Shown in pieces: positions 33,534 to 41,826 of a DNA stretch of 64,000 bases. Source of the stretch: PALSA-693 sp963729695 (GTDB lineage Bacteria > Actinomycetota > Acidimicrobiia > Acidimicrobiales > Palsa-688); assembly GCA_963729695.1 (NCBI GenBank), contig CAVSOT010000007.1:248001-312000 (forward strand), in the 5' to 3' direction. The stretch's first letter is position 1. Each line of letters opens with the position of its first letter. The position numbers were made by a program, and so were the translations under genes. The notes beneath the pieces are model-generated. The model did no database searches. It was not told the origin of the DNA and saw only the letters and a list, made by a program, of their open reading frames with translations.

Positions 33534-35213
33534 TCACAGAAAGTACAGGCGACTAAATGACACGGTCTCGGCGGGTCGGGATCCGATCGGGTTGCCGTCC
33601 AGGGTGACCTGGCCGGTGTCGTAGGCGACCCGGACTTCGCCCAAGCGGTCGTTACGCACCATCGCCGCCGGTCCGATATTGCGAGTTGTGTGCACCGCAA
33701 CGCGCCGGCGCCGGGTCGTGAGGGTATCCACCCCGGCTTGGGCTGACGCTCCAGAGACGAACGCCACCGAAAGATCCGCGGCCGTGGCTCCATGGGCCCC
33801 GAACTGAGGGCCAAGTACGAGCGGCTCGCAACGGTCGGTGGATGCGTTGGGGTCGCCCGTCACTCCGTAAGCTGGAAATCCGGCCTTCAGCACCAGTTCG
33901 GGTTTGGCGGCGAAGAACGCCGGCTTCCACAGAACGATGTCCGCCATCTTCCCCACCTCTATAGAACCGATCTCGTTGGCGAGGCCGTGAGCGATGGCTG
34001 GGTTGATGGTGAGCTTGGCGATATACCGCAGGATCCGGTCGTTGTCGTGGGCCGGGTTGCTGGCCCCGAGATCCGCTTTCATCTTGGCTGCCATCGCGAA
34101 GGTGCGCCGCACGGTTTCTCCGGCGCGCCCCATGCCCTGGGCGTCCGATGAAGTGATCGCGATCAGGCCAAGGTCGTGGAGGACCTCCTCGGCTCCCATG
34201 GTGCCCTCGCGTATCCGGTCACGAACGATGGCGACTTCGCCGGGAAGGTCTCGTTTGAGGCCGTGGACCGAGACGATCATGTCGAAGTGCTCCGCCAGGG
34301 CGTCTCGGCCGAACGGCAGCGTCGGGTTGGTGGAAGAGCAGATGACGTTGCTCTCGCCGGCCAGTCGGAGCACGTTGGGTACGTGGCCGCCCCCGCAGCC
34401 TTCGATGTGGAAGGCATGGATGGTCCGCCCGTCGAGGACGGCCAGCGTGTCCTCCACGGACAGGCACTCGTTGAGACTGTCGGTGTGGAGCGCCACCTGC
34501 ACGTCATGTTCCTCGGCCACCCGAAGGGCGGTGTCCAGCGCTCTGGTGTGGGCCCCCATGTCCTCGTGGACCTTGAATCCGCAGGCCCCACCTTCGACCA
34601 GTGCTTCGACCAGCGGTGCCGGTCGGGAAGACGACCCTCTGGCCAGAAAGCCGATGTTCACTGGCCAGGCGTCGAAGGCGTTGAACGCGTGCCCCAGAGC
34701 CCATGGGGAGTTGACCCCCACGCCCCAAACCGGACCGAACTCCTGGCCGATGATGGTGGTGACCCCCGAAGCCAGACACGCTTCCATGATGCGGGGTGAC
34801 ATCAGGTGAACGTGGGTGTCGATGGCGCCGGCGGTGGCGATGAGCCCCTCGCCCGACACGATGGAGGTGCCGGTTCCCACGACGACATCGACGCCTTCCA
34901 GCGTGTCGGGGTTCCCGGCCCTCCCGATAGCTGCGATGCGTCCAGCCCGGATCCCGATCGACGCCTTTCGGATTCCTGTCACGGCGTCGAGGATCACCAC
35001 GTTGCTGATGACCAGATCGCACGTTTCGCGCACGGCGGCGGCCTTCAGATGCAGGCCGTCCCGGGCCGTTTTCCCGAAACCGGCCAGGAACTCGTCGCCC
35101 GGCCGCGACGAGTCGTCCTCGATCTCCACGACCAGGTTCGAGTCGCCGAGGCGGACCCGGTCGCCTCGCCGGGGACCGTAGGTGGCGGCGTAGTCATGAC
35201 CGCTCAGGGTCAT
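33534..35213 (-). CDS. ureC: Divergent urease alpha subunit (UreC2-like)
   Basis: A 559-residue UreC homologue. By alignment with the classical enzyme (offset 0 to 3) the nickel ligands are kept: H134 and H136 in DTHVH, the carbamylated Lys at K214 (GFKVHED), H243 (ALHTDSLNE), H269 (HAFHIEGCGGGH) and D357 (SSDAQGMGR). The catalytic flap His is kept (H317), but the flap Cys, position 319 in Klebsiella numbering, is Val (VSVHGL), and the next His is Gly. ATG 35213 has AGGAGG upstream and overlaps the ureAB gene. No accessory genes (ureD, E, F, G) occur in the window. This matches the second urease type seen in some Streptomyces next to agmatine deiminase; urea may not be its substrate. Confidence 0.87.
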   Translation of the reverse strand: MTLSGHDYAATYGPRRGDRVRLGDSNLVVEIEDDSSRPGDEFLAGFGKTARDGLHLKAAAVRETCDLVISNVVILDAVTGIRKASIGIRAGRIAAIGRAGNPDTLEGVDVVVGTGTSIVSGEGLIATAGAIDTHVHLMSPRIMEACLASGVTTIIGQEFGPVWGVGVNSPWALGHAFNAFDAWPVNIGFLARGSSSRPAPLVEALVEGGACGFKVHEDMGAHTRALDTALRVAEEHDVQVALHTDSLNECLSVEDTLAVLDGRTIHAFHIEGCGGGHVPNVLRLAGESNVICSSTNPTLPFGRDALAEHFDMIVSVHGLKRDLPGEVAIVRDRIREGTMGAEEVLHDLGLIAITSSDAQGMGRAGETVRRTFAMAAKMKADLGASNPAHDNDRILRYIAKLTINPAIAHGLANEIGSIEVGKMADIVLWKPAFFAAKPELVLKAGFPAYGVTGDPNASTDRCEPLVLGPQFGAHGATAADLSVAFVSGASAQAGVDTLTTRRRRVAVHTTRNIGPAAMVRNDRLGEVRVAYDTGQVTLDGNPIGSRPAETVSFSRLYFL

Positions 35214-35901
35214 GGTCCTCCTCTCCACTGTCGAGGTAGCCGCACAGCCGGGCTCGTCGAAGGGCTTCGTCTCGGGCGCCCGGAGCGTCGAGGGGCCCGT
35301 CCACCAGACCGGCGAACCCGATGGCGACCCGGTCGCCTCCGATGGGAACGAGGGTCACAGCCCGGGTGCTGCCAGGCTCGAAGCGAACCGTCGCCCCGGC
35401 GGGGATGTCGGCGTGACGGCCGAATGCGGCGGCCCGATCGAAACGCAACCGTGGGTTCACCTCGAAGAAATGGAAGTGCGACGAGACGCTGATCGGCACC
35501 GAGGCCGTGTTGGTTACCAGAACAGAGATGCCGCCGGAGGTCGTTTCCGCCGGGCCCATCGTCAACACCGCACCCGGAGCCAGGGCACCCAACGAATCGC
35601 CCCCGATCGGGTCGGCGACCACCACGAGTCGGGTTCCGTCATCGAAGACCGCTTCTACACTGACCTCGGTCAGCACGTCGGCCACGCCTGGAAGCACGTC
35701 CTCCGGCCCCAGCAGGTCCCGTCCGGCCTGGGCCGCCTCGGCCACGCGGGCCCCGCCTCGAGCCGCTTCACAGACTGCATCGGCGACGAGCGCGGTCGCC
35801 TCGGGGACGTTCAGCCGCAGGCCTCGTAGCCGGCGGGACCGGGCCAGCTCAGCTGCGCTGAACAGCAAGAGCCGATCGCGCTCCGTGGGTGTCAGTCGCA
35901 C
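35194..35901 (-). CDS. ureAB: Fused urease gamma-beta subunit
   Basis: A 235-residue fusion. Residues 1-100 are the gamma subunit: VRLTPTERDRLLLFSAAELARSRR, LNVPEATALVADAVCEAARGG and LLGPEDVLPGVADVL. Residues about 105-230 are the beta subunit: GAVLTMGP, TNTASVPISVSSHFHFFEVNPRLRFDRAAAFG, IPAGATVRFEPG and GFAGLVDGPLD. GTG 35901 has AGGAGG 3 nt upstream. It starts 7 nt after the agmatine deiminase stop and overlaps ureC by 20 nt, so the three genes form one operon. The gamma-beta fusion is known in some actinobacteria and plants carry a full fusion. Confidence 0.87.
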   Translation of the reverse strand: MRLTPTERDRLLLFSAAELARSRRLRGLRLNVPEATALVADAVCEAARGGARVAEAAQAGRDLLGPEDVLPGVADVLTEVSVEAVFDDGTRLVVVADPIGGDSLGALAPGAVLTMGPAETTSGGISVLVTNTASVPISVSSHFHFFEVNPRLRFDRAAAFGRHADIPAGATVRFEPGSTRAVTLVPIGGDRVAIGFAGLVDGPLDAPGARDEALRRARLCGYLDSGEEDHDPERS

Positions 35902-35908
35902 GACCCTC

Positions 35909-36937
35909 CTAGATACTGGCGCTATCTGTTCCAGCTCGCGGCTGCTGCTGAGTGATGCAATGGATCCCGCCTCCGTACGCGAAGATCGACCGGGCGTCCA
36001 CCATGACCACCTGGCGACCAGGGTACGCCTCGGTGAGCAGGCCGTGAGCCCGGTCGTCGTTGGGGTCGGCGAAGCTACAGCAGATGACACCGCCGTTGAC
36101 GACGAAATGGTTGACATAGCTGTAGTCAACCCAGCCCTCCTGGTCCCGCACCACGGTCGGGGCAGGGAGCGCTACGACCTCCCACGGGTTTCCCTGAGCG
36201 TCACGGCTCTCCCGCAGCACCTGGCGCACTTGCCGCATGATGGCGTGGTCCGGGTGGGCGGCGTTGGTCTGGGCGTGCAGCAGGATGCGCCCTGGCGAAG
36301 GGATGGTTGCGACCATGTCCACGTGCCCGCGGGTGCCGAACTCCTCGGTATCACGCGCCAATCCCCGGGGCAGCCATATCACGTGCTCGGCGCCGATCGT
36401 ACGGGCCAGCTCCCCCTCCACCTCCCCTATGTCCATGGCCGGGTTGCGTTTTGGGTCGAGCTGAACCGTCTCGGTCACGAGCACCGTGCCGCGCCCATCC
36501 ACCTGCATACCGCCGCCCTCGTTGACGAGCGATGACGGAACGCTCTGCGAACCGGACCAGCGGGCGACGGTGCGTGCGATCTCGGCGTCGTGATCCCACC
36601 GCGCCCATTCCTGTTGACCCCAGCCATTGAAGATCCATTCGACCGACCCGAGCCGCCCGGCTTCGTCGAGCACGAAGGAAGGTCCGATGTCGCGCATCCA
36701 GGCGTCGTTGAGTGGCGCCTCGACGACGTCGATGTGCCGGGACAGGTGGTGCTGGGAGGCCTGGGCGTCGACCGGATCGACAACCATGCTCACCGGCTCG
36801 AAGTCGGCGATGGCATGGGCCACTCGCGCCCAAGCGGTTCGCGTGTCCTCAGCGATCGCCGACGTTGCGGTCAGATACGACCCACTCGGGGGGAACGCCA
36901 TCCACGTCCGATCGTGGGGGCTGGCCTCTGAGGGCAT
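35909..36937 (-). CDS. Agmatine deiminase-family enzyme (PAD_porph)
   Basis: A 342-residue guanidino-modifying enzyme. EAPLNDAWMRDIGPSFV, NEGGGMQVDGRGT, TRGHVDMVATI (active-site His) and YGGGIHCITQQQP, with the catalytic Cys, are all conserved with agmatine deiminase, which turns agmatine into N-carbamoylputrescine and ammonia. ATG 36937 (MPSEASPHDRTWMAFPPSG) gives the family length. It is the first gene of the operon with the ureAB and ureC homologues. The pair suggests that the urease-like enzyme may act on a ureido product of the deiminase; this is inference. Confidence 0.88.
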   Translation of the reverse strand: MPSEASPHDRTWMAFPPSGSYLTATSAIAEDTRTAWARVAHAIADFEPVSMVVDPVDAQASQHHLSRHIDVVEAPLNDAWMRDIGPSFVLDEAGRLGSVEWIFNGWGQQEWARWDHDAEIARTVARWSGSQSVPSSLVNEGGGMQVDGRGTVLVTETVQLDPKRNPAMDIGEVEGELARTIGAEHVIWLPRGLARDTEEFGTRGHVDMVATIPSPGRILLHAQTNAAHPDHAIMRQVRQVLRESRDAQGNPWEVVALPAPTVVRDQEGWVDYSYVNHFVVNGGVICCSFADPNDDRAHGLLTEAYPGRQVVMVDARSIFAYGGGIHCITQQQPRAGTDSASI

Positions 36938-37034
36938 CCGCCAGCGCCGCGGTTCTGCGTCCCCCCGCACCACGCCGAGCTACCGGGTTCGACTCATGCG
37001 CGGTCGCGTCGGGGCGGCGGCGACGAAGGTGCCC

Positions 37035-37268
37035 TCAATGACGCTTGCGTCGGTCGTGTTGGGACTGGGCCCGCTGCGTCTTCCGCTTCTGGCGAGCTGC
37101 CGCCGAGGTGCCGGTCGCGTGGCCCGCGTGGCTCTCCTCTACCTCTAGGGCCTTGCGGCGACGGAGGGTCACCGTCAAGCCGGCCACCACCAGGAGGACG
37201 GCAAGGATCGAAAAGACGATGACGTAGAAGACCACGCCAGATTGAAGCACATCCGGTCGCAACGGCAC
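37035..37268 (-). CDS. Small single-span membrane protein
   Basis: A 77-residue protein: a short N-terminus, one hydrophobic helix (VVFYVIVFSILAVLLVVAGLTVTL), a basic RRRK stop-transfer, and a charged tail rich in Arg, Lys and Gln. GTG 37268 is preceded by a GAGGAGG site. No family is recognised. The basic tail suggests contact with nucleic acid, ribosomes or phospholipid. It is separated from the deiminase gene and not clearly in an operon with it. Confidence 0.65.
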   Translation of the reverse strand: MPLRPDVLQSGVVFYVIVFSILAVLLVVAGLTVTLRRRKALEVEESHAGHATGTSAAARQKRKTQRAQSQHDRRKRH

Positions 37269-37359
37269 ATCACCTCCTCGAGGCGAGTCTGGCCGTCAGC
37301 CGAACGGCGCCGGGCCTACGAGCCCCGACCCGCTGCTGGGTTCGTGCCGAAGATGGGTT

Positions 37360-37827
37360 TCAACTGAGGGCCTGGCGGATGTCCTCTTCCGTGGCGCTGG
37401 GCACGGTCGTGATGGTCCTGGCGCCGGTGAGCGTGTTCGACACCGCGTTGGTGCTCTGGGTCGGGCAGACGACGATGATGGCCGTCCCTCCGCTGTCCAG
37501 GGTCTCGCCGAGCTCTTTGACCTGGGAACGACCGAGTGCCCTCGTCATTCCCGCGATTGCGGCCCCACCGCCAGCGCCGACGGCGGCTGCGGCAATGATG
37601 GAGGGCGGGAAGAGGATGCCGACGACCGCTCCTACGACTGCGCCCTTGCCCCAGCCGTGATACGACTGCCGCTGCACGACCACGGCCTGCCCCTGCTGGT
37701 TCTCGACGAGCGCGGCGTCGGCGATGTTCACCGTTCCCGCCTGCGCTGCGGTCTCCAGGGCTTGCCAATCCGTCTCTGCCCGGGTCAGGTCGCCATAGAC
37801 GAAGATGCTCGTGTCCAGGCTGGCCAT
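37360..37827 (-). CDS. DUF1269-like membrane-associated protein
   Basis: A 155-residue protein. After DTSIFVYGDLTRAETDWQALETAAQ and a basic patch comes a Gly/Ala-rich hydrophobic stretch, GWGKGAVVGAVVGILFPPSIIAAAAVGAGGGAAIAGMTRAL, of the glycine-zipper type. The end is VKELGETLDSGGTAIIVVCPTQS with TVPSATEEDIRQALS. This matches DUF1269-type proteins of unknown function, often stress-linked. ATG 37827 has an AGGAGG site 5 nt upstream. Confidence 0.75.
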   Translation of the reverse strand: MASLDTSIFVYGDLTRAETDWQALETAAQAGTVNIADAALVENQQGQAVVVQRQSYHGWGKGAVVGAVVGILFPPSIIAAAAVGAGGGAAIAGMTRALGRSQVKELGETLDSGGTAIIVVCPTQSTNAVSNTLTGARTITTVPSATEEDIRQALS

Positions 37828-38013
37828 TTGTTCCTCCTTGTCGACAGGGTGCGATTCCTTGGACCACGTTGAGGCTAGGCCACGGGCTGGGCGGCCGCCT
37901 TCGCGTCGAGGGCTCACCGTCGCGAGTCGGTGTTGGTAGCGTTGTCGACGTCACCGGTCTCTGGTCACGCAGGCGATCGGGTGCGGCTCCACGGAACTCG
38001 AGCGGAGGATTCG

Positions 38014-38901
38014 ATGAGCGAGGAACAATTCCAGAAGATCAAGACGGGCAAAGGGTTCATCGCCGCGTTGGACCAGAGCGGGGGCAGCACACCGAAAGCG
38101 CTGCAACTCTACGGCATCAATGAGGACGCCTACTCCGACGACGACGAGATGTTTGCCCTCATGCACGAGATGCGCAGTCGTATCATCACCAGCCCAAGTT
38201 TCGACGGTGATCGCATCCTGGGCTCCATCCTGTTCGAGGACACGATGGATAGGAAGATCGAAGGCCGCAATTCCGTCGAGTTCCTGTGGTCGGTGAAGGC
38301 GGTCGTCCCGTTTCTGAAAGTTGACAAGGGGCTCGCCGCGGAGGCGGACGGGGTGCAGGTCATGAAGCCGATTCCGAATCTCGACGACTTGTTGTCCCGA
38401 GCCCGGGGCAACAATGTGTTCGGCACGAAGATGCGATCGTTCATCAAGGCCGCCAGCCCAACCGGCATCACATCGGTGGTCGACCAGCAGTTCGAGCTGG
38501 CTGGTCAGATTCTGGCTGGCCAGCTCGTGCCCATCATCGAGCCAGAGATCGACATTCACAGCCCGGACAAGGGTCAAGCCGAGGCCTTGCTCAAGGCATC
38601 CATTGTCGAGCACCTGGGGGAGCTGGCGCCGGGACAGCAGGTTATCCTCAAGCTGTCCCTACCGGACGTCGATGACTTCTACGCCGACCTCCTCGACCAC
38701 CCCAACGTGCTTCGCGTCGTGGCCCTCTCGGGTGGGTACAGCCGCGACGAGGCTGATGCCCGCTTGGCTCGCAACCACGGGGTGATCGCCAGCTTCTCTC
38801 GAGCGCTGACCGAAGGACTCTTCGTTGACCAGAGCGACGAGGAGTTCAACAGGGTTCTGGATCACTCCATCGCCAGCATCTTCCAATCGTCTGTCACCTA
38901 G
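38014..38901 (+). CDS. fda: Class I fructose-bisphosphate aldolase
   Basis: A 295-residue bacterial class I aldolase. FIAALDQSGGSTPKALQLYGI begins the barrel. VVPFLKVDKGLAAE and FGTKMRSFIKAASPTGI contain candidate Schiff-base and substrate Lys residues, and IIEPEIDIHS and LKLSLPD follow. It ends ALSGGYSRDEADARLARN and the GVIASFSRALTEGL helix. It cleaves fructose 1,6-bisphosphate to two triose phosphates in glycolysis or forms it in gluconeogenesis. ATG 38014 is preceded by GGAGGATTCG. It is a housekeeping gene, unlike the catabolic islands around it. Confidence 0.88.
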   Translation: MSEEQFQKIKTGKGFIAALDQSGGSTPKALQLYGINEDAYSDDDEMFALMHEMRSRIITSPSFDGDRILGSILFEDTMDRKIEGRNSVEFLWSVKAVVPFLKVDKGLAAEADGVQVMKPIPNLDDLLSRARGNNVFGTKMRSFIKAASPTGITSVVDQQFELAGQILAGQLVPIIEPEIDIHSPDKGQAEALLKASIVEHLGELAPGQQVILKLSLPDVDDFYADLLDHPNVLRVVALSGGYSRDEADARLARNHGVIASFSRALTEGLFVDQSDEEFNRVLDHSIASIFQSSVT

Positions 38902-38920
38902 GCCAGGCGGAGCCGACACG

Positions 38921-39601
38921 TTGACGGGAAGGATCGCCTCTTTCCGACGTCACTGGACACCCGTCGTGCCTGTTGGGACCTATACGTCCTGGTCGTGGCC
39001 GCCGTCGACGACGGGGTACCGAGAGCTGCACTGGGAGGTCGAGCCGCGCACGGATCCGTCGCCCGTCGGCTACTTCTGGAGTCATCAGGTGGCGATCGTC
39101 GGCGGTGAGGCCGCGTATTTCGGACTACAGACAGAGGGCTCGGAGCCCACGGGCAAGATTGCCATCTTCTCGGTCTGGGGCGCGCAGGACGCGGCCGGGC
39201 CCGAATATGCCGCCCCCTTTTCGGGGGAGGGCACCGGGATGACGGTTCGGATTCGCTACCCGTGGGAGCCGGGTCGAAGGGTGCGCCTGAGCCTTCGATC
39301 AGAGGACTCGGGCTGGTGGCGGGCCGAGGTCCAGGGCGCTTTCGTCGGCCGGATCCGGGTCCACCCCGATTGGGGTGGACTGGCGCCGAGCTCGATCATG
39401 TGGACCGAGCGGTATTTTCCGCCGCTTCGCGGGTGCACGGAGATGGGCCATTCCGTGTGCTGGTTCGGCACCCCGGTCGGTGACGATGGGGCCACACCGC
39501 GCCACCATCAGAACTACTTGGCCGGCCACCGGGGCTGTCCCGGTTCATCGGTCGGCGACGTGGATGGTGGGGTCCTGCACGTGATGGGCGCACGCAGCTG
39601 A
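38921..39601 (+). CDS. Uncharacterised protein with a beta-sandwich-like carbohydrate-binding pattern (DUF3472-like)
   Basis: A 226-residue protein starting at TTG 38921 (MTGRIASFRRHWTP); GTG 38966 is an alternative. It is rich in aromatic residues and beta strands: TYTSWSWPP, LHWEVEPRTD, YFWSHQVAIVGGEAAYFGLQTEG, WGAQDAAGPEYAAPF and the WEPGRRVRLSLR segment. No signal peptide is evident. The YFGLQ and E.G.G. pattern is reminiscent of the DUF3472 group, which is often extracellular and of unknown function. It lies 19 nt after the aldolase stop. I do not assign a function. Confidence 0.6.
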   Translation: MTGRIASFRRHWTPVVPVGTYTSWSWPPSTTGYRELHWEVEPRTDPSPVGYFWSHQVAIVGGEAAYFGLQTEGSEPTGKIAIFSVWGAQDAAGPEYAAPFSGEGTGMTVRIRYPWEPGRRVRLSLRSEDSGWWRAEVQGAFVGRIRVHPDWGGLAPSSIMWTERYFPPLRGCTEMGHSVCWFGTPVGDDGATPRHHQNYLAGHRGCPGSSVGDVDGGVLHVMGARS

Positions 39602-39627
39602 GGCGCCCGGGTCGCCCCTCTGATACC

Positions 39628-40233
39628 GTGATTGAGGTGGCGGAGGACCCCGGTCGATGGCTGCAGGAGGCCAGAGTCGGTGACGCCGATCGGGATGCGG
39701 CCATGCAACGCCTGGTCAAGGCGTGCTCCGAGGGCCGGCTCACGCTGGGCGAGTTCGAGAAACGAGTGGATGCCGTGCTCGTCGCGAGGACCGGGTCTGA
39801 GCTGCAGATGGCCACTCGCGATCTTCCTACACTGGCCGTGGCGGCCCCTCCCCCGCACCCGGCCCGGCGGCGCCGTTGGTCGATATCCGTGGTCGGCGGC
39901 CTGCGCCGCCGAGGGGCGTGGCAGCTGCCGAAGCACATGGTGCACATCAGCCTCATCGGTGGTACTTCGATAGATCTTGACCATGCCGAACTGTGCGACG
40001 CGGAAACGACGATCACTTTGGTGTCCATGTTCGGCGGCGCCGACCTGCGGTTGCCGAAGGCGGTCCGCACCGAACTGAGTGGGTTCAGCGTGCTCGGATC
40101 CCGAACCGTCGTGGGTTCGCCAACCGCGCTCCGGGGCGGCCCCACGGTCCACCTGCGGTCATTTTCGTTGATAGGTGGGGCGACGATCAGACCCTCTGGA
40201 TCCAAGTGGCGGCGGTTCGCCCTGATCCGCTGA
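39628..40233 (+). CDS. DUF1707 SHOCT-like protein with LiaF-like C-terminal domain
   Basis: A 201-residue protein. Residues about 15-65 are DUF1707: RVGDADRDAAMQRLVKACSEGRLTLGEFEKRVDAVLVARTGSEL. A basic linker (ARRRRWS) follows, then a C-terminal beta-rich domain with LIGGTSIDLDHAEL, TITLVSMFGGADLRLPKAVRTELSGFSVLGSRTV and FSLIGGATIRP, matching the DUF2154/LiaF-type right-handed beta repeat. Proteins with this layout are common in actinobacteria and may take part in envelope-stress sensing. No membrane helix is obvious. The GTG start at 39628 follows the previous stop by 26 nt. Confidence 0.8.
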   Translation: MIEVAEDPGRWLQEARVGDADRDAAMQRLVKACSEGRLTLGEFEKRVDAVLVARTGSELQMATRDLPTLAVAAPPPHPARRRRWSISVVGGLRRRGAWQLPKHMVHISLIGGTSIDLDHAELCDAETTITLVSMFGGADLRLPKAVRTELSGFSVLGSRTVVGSPTALRGGPTVHLRSFSLIGGATIRPSGSKWRRFALIR

Positions 40234-40310
40234 TCCTGGCCATCCACCACATCCAGCCGGCCATCCGGGCGGCGAACGCAAAGCAACCGTGGAGCTGAGG
40301 AGGCGCCGCA

Positions 40311-41108
40311 ATGTCATCTGTGTCCAGGTCCGACGACGAGCGCACTCGCCTCCTTGCGGATGGTAACCGCATCCCGCTCCTTGCGCTCGGGGTGTGGCAG
40401 GTGCCGAATGGCCCTGAGTGCGTCAACGCGGTCCGATGGGCGTTGGAGCTGGGCTACCGCCACATCGACACCGCTCAGGTGTACGGCAACGAGGAGAGCG
40501 TTGGTCAGGGCCTACGGGAGAGCGGGGTGCCTCGCCAGGAAGTGTTCATCACGACCAAGTTCAATCCGTCGCGCCGGGATCCCGTGGCCGAGGCCACCGG
40601 GAGCCTCGAGCGGCTGGGCGTCGACTCCGTGGACCTCTACCTGGTCCACTGGGCCCGCGACGGCGCGACCCGGGCGTGGCCAGGGATGCAGCGGGCCCAG
40701 CAGCTGGGTTACGCGCGCTCTATCGGGGTCTCCAACTTCGACGTCGCCCAACTGGGGGAGGTAATGGCGGGGGCCACCAGCGCACCAGTGGTCGATCAAG
40801 TGAAGTTCAGTCCCATGGACTATCACCGTGACCTGCTGGACGAGGGACAGAAGCGCAACGTCGTCATCGAGGCATACAGTCCGCTCGGCACGGGGCGGCA
40901 CCTTTCGAATGCGACGGTGCACCGTATTGCGTCCCGACTCGGTCGTACCCCGGCCCAGGTGCTGCTGCGTTGGTGCTTGCAGCACGACCTGGTGGTGCTT
41001 CCCAAGTCGGTGCATCGGGAGCGCATCCAGGAGAACGCCGAGATTTTCGACTTCACCTTATCGGCGGAGGACATGACCGGGCTCGACGCTTTGGACCGCA
41101 GCAGGTAG
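40311..41108 (+). CDS. Aldo/keto reductase
   Basis: A 265-residue AKR. The catalytic tetrad is visible: Asp and Tyr in GYRHIDTAQVYGNEESVG, Lys in FITTKFNPSRR, and His in LYLVHWARDG. The NADPH-binding ends are IEAYSPLGTGRHL and VVLPKSVHRERIQENAEIFDFTLS. It reduces aldehydes or ketones with NADPH, similar to 2,5-diketogluconate reductase-type enzymes. The ATG at 40311 has GAGGAGG upstream. A physiological substrate cannot be stated. Confidence 0.88.
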   Translation: MSSVSRSDDERTRLLADGNRIPLLALGVWQVPNGPECVNAVRWALELGYRHIDTAQVYGNEESVGQGLRESGVPRQEVFITTKFNPSRRDPVAEATGSLERLGVDSVDLYLVHWARDGATRAWPGMQRAQQLGYARSIGVSNFDVAQLGEVMAGATSAPVVDQVKFSPMDYHRDLLDEGQKRNVVIEAYSPLGTGRHLSNATVHRIASRLGRTPAQVLLRWCLQHDLVVLPKSVHRERIQENAEIFDFTLSAEDMTGLDALDRSR

Positions 41109-41199
41109 CTGAGGCAAACCCCCCAGCGACCGCTCTCCTCGTTAGTCGGCGATCCATCTCGACCGGGGCGGACGCGCCGCGAGGCCCCGCCATATGCGC

Positions 41200-41721
41200 C
41201 TACGAAGGCGTGGCGTAGCGGTCGCGGTACAGCTGGTGAATCCGGTCCGCGTGGTCCGCCTCTTGGATCTGGACCAGGTTGCCTTCGGGATCCCGAAAGA
41301 ATCCTGGCGCCACGGGCTCTACACCGAGCGAGCGCATCCTGGCGACGAACGCCTCCAGGTCCCGGACGTTGAAGGCCAGATGCGTGTAGCCAACCCGGTC
41401 CAGTTTCCGAGCCGCTTCGCCCGCCAACACGTCCCCGGGATGGCTGTTGAGCGACAGGCTCACTCCTCCCACCCGCTCGAAGATGATGTGCCGGCGAGTG
41501 GCGTGCTCGTCGTCGTAAACGGTGCCGTCCGAGGAGTTGCTCAGCTCCACCACCTGCCCGTCCTGGACCGCGAAACCGCCGAAGGCGGTCGGTCCGTCGA
41601 CGGTCACATCCGTCAGGACCCGCAGACCCATGAGGTCGGCATAGAAGTGTCGGGCTGCTTCTATGTCTTGGACCGTGATCGTGATGTGATCGACCGCGAC
41701 GAATTCGGAGTCTCCCTCCAA
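41200..41721 (-). CDS. VOC (glyoxalase/dioxygenase-fold) protein
   Basis: A 173-residue protein with two beta-alpha-beta-beta-beta modules: VAVDHITITVQDIEAARHFYADLMGLRVLTDVT and YTHLAFNVRDLEAFVARMRSLGVEPV...FFRDPEGNLVQIQE. Metal ligands would be the His in DHITI, an acidic residue in VVELSN, the His in YTHLAF and the Glu in VQIQE. The family includes glyoxalases, epimerases and extradiol dioxygenases. The TTG start at 41721 has AGGGAGGG 9 nt upstream. The function is not assignable. Confidence 0.78.
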   Translation of the reverse strand: MEGDSEFVAVDHITITVQDIEAARHFYADLMGLRVLTDVTVDGPTAFGGFAVQDGQVVELSNSSDGTVYDDEHATRRHIIFERVGGVSLSLNSHPGDVLAGEAARKLDRVGYTHLAFNVRDLEAFVARMRSLGVEPVAPGFFRDPEGNLVQIQEADHADRIHQLYRDRYATPS

Positions 41722-41826
41722 GGCTCGGTCCCTCCCTTCGTGCTCGGCCGTCTGAAGCCACGTCGTTTCCGTCGCACCCTAGCTCGGGCCCAACCAGGCC
41801 CAGAGGGGCGGGATGCGCCCACCTCA

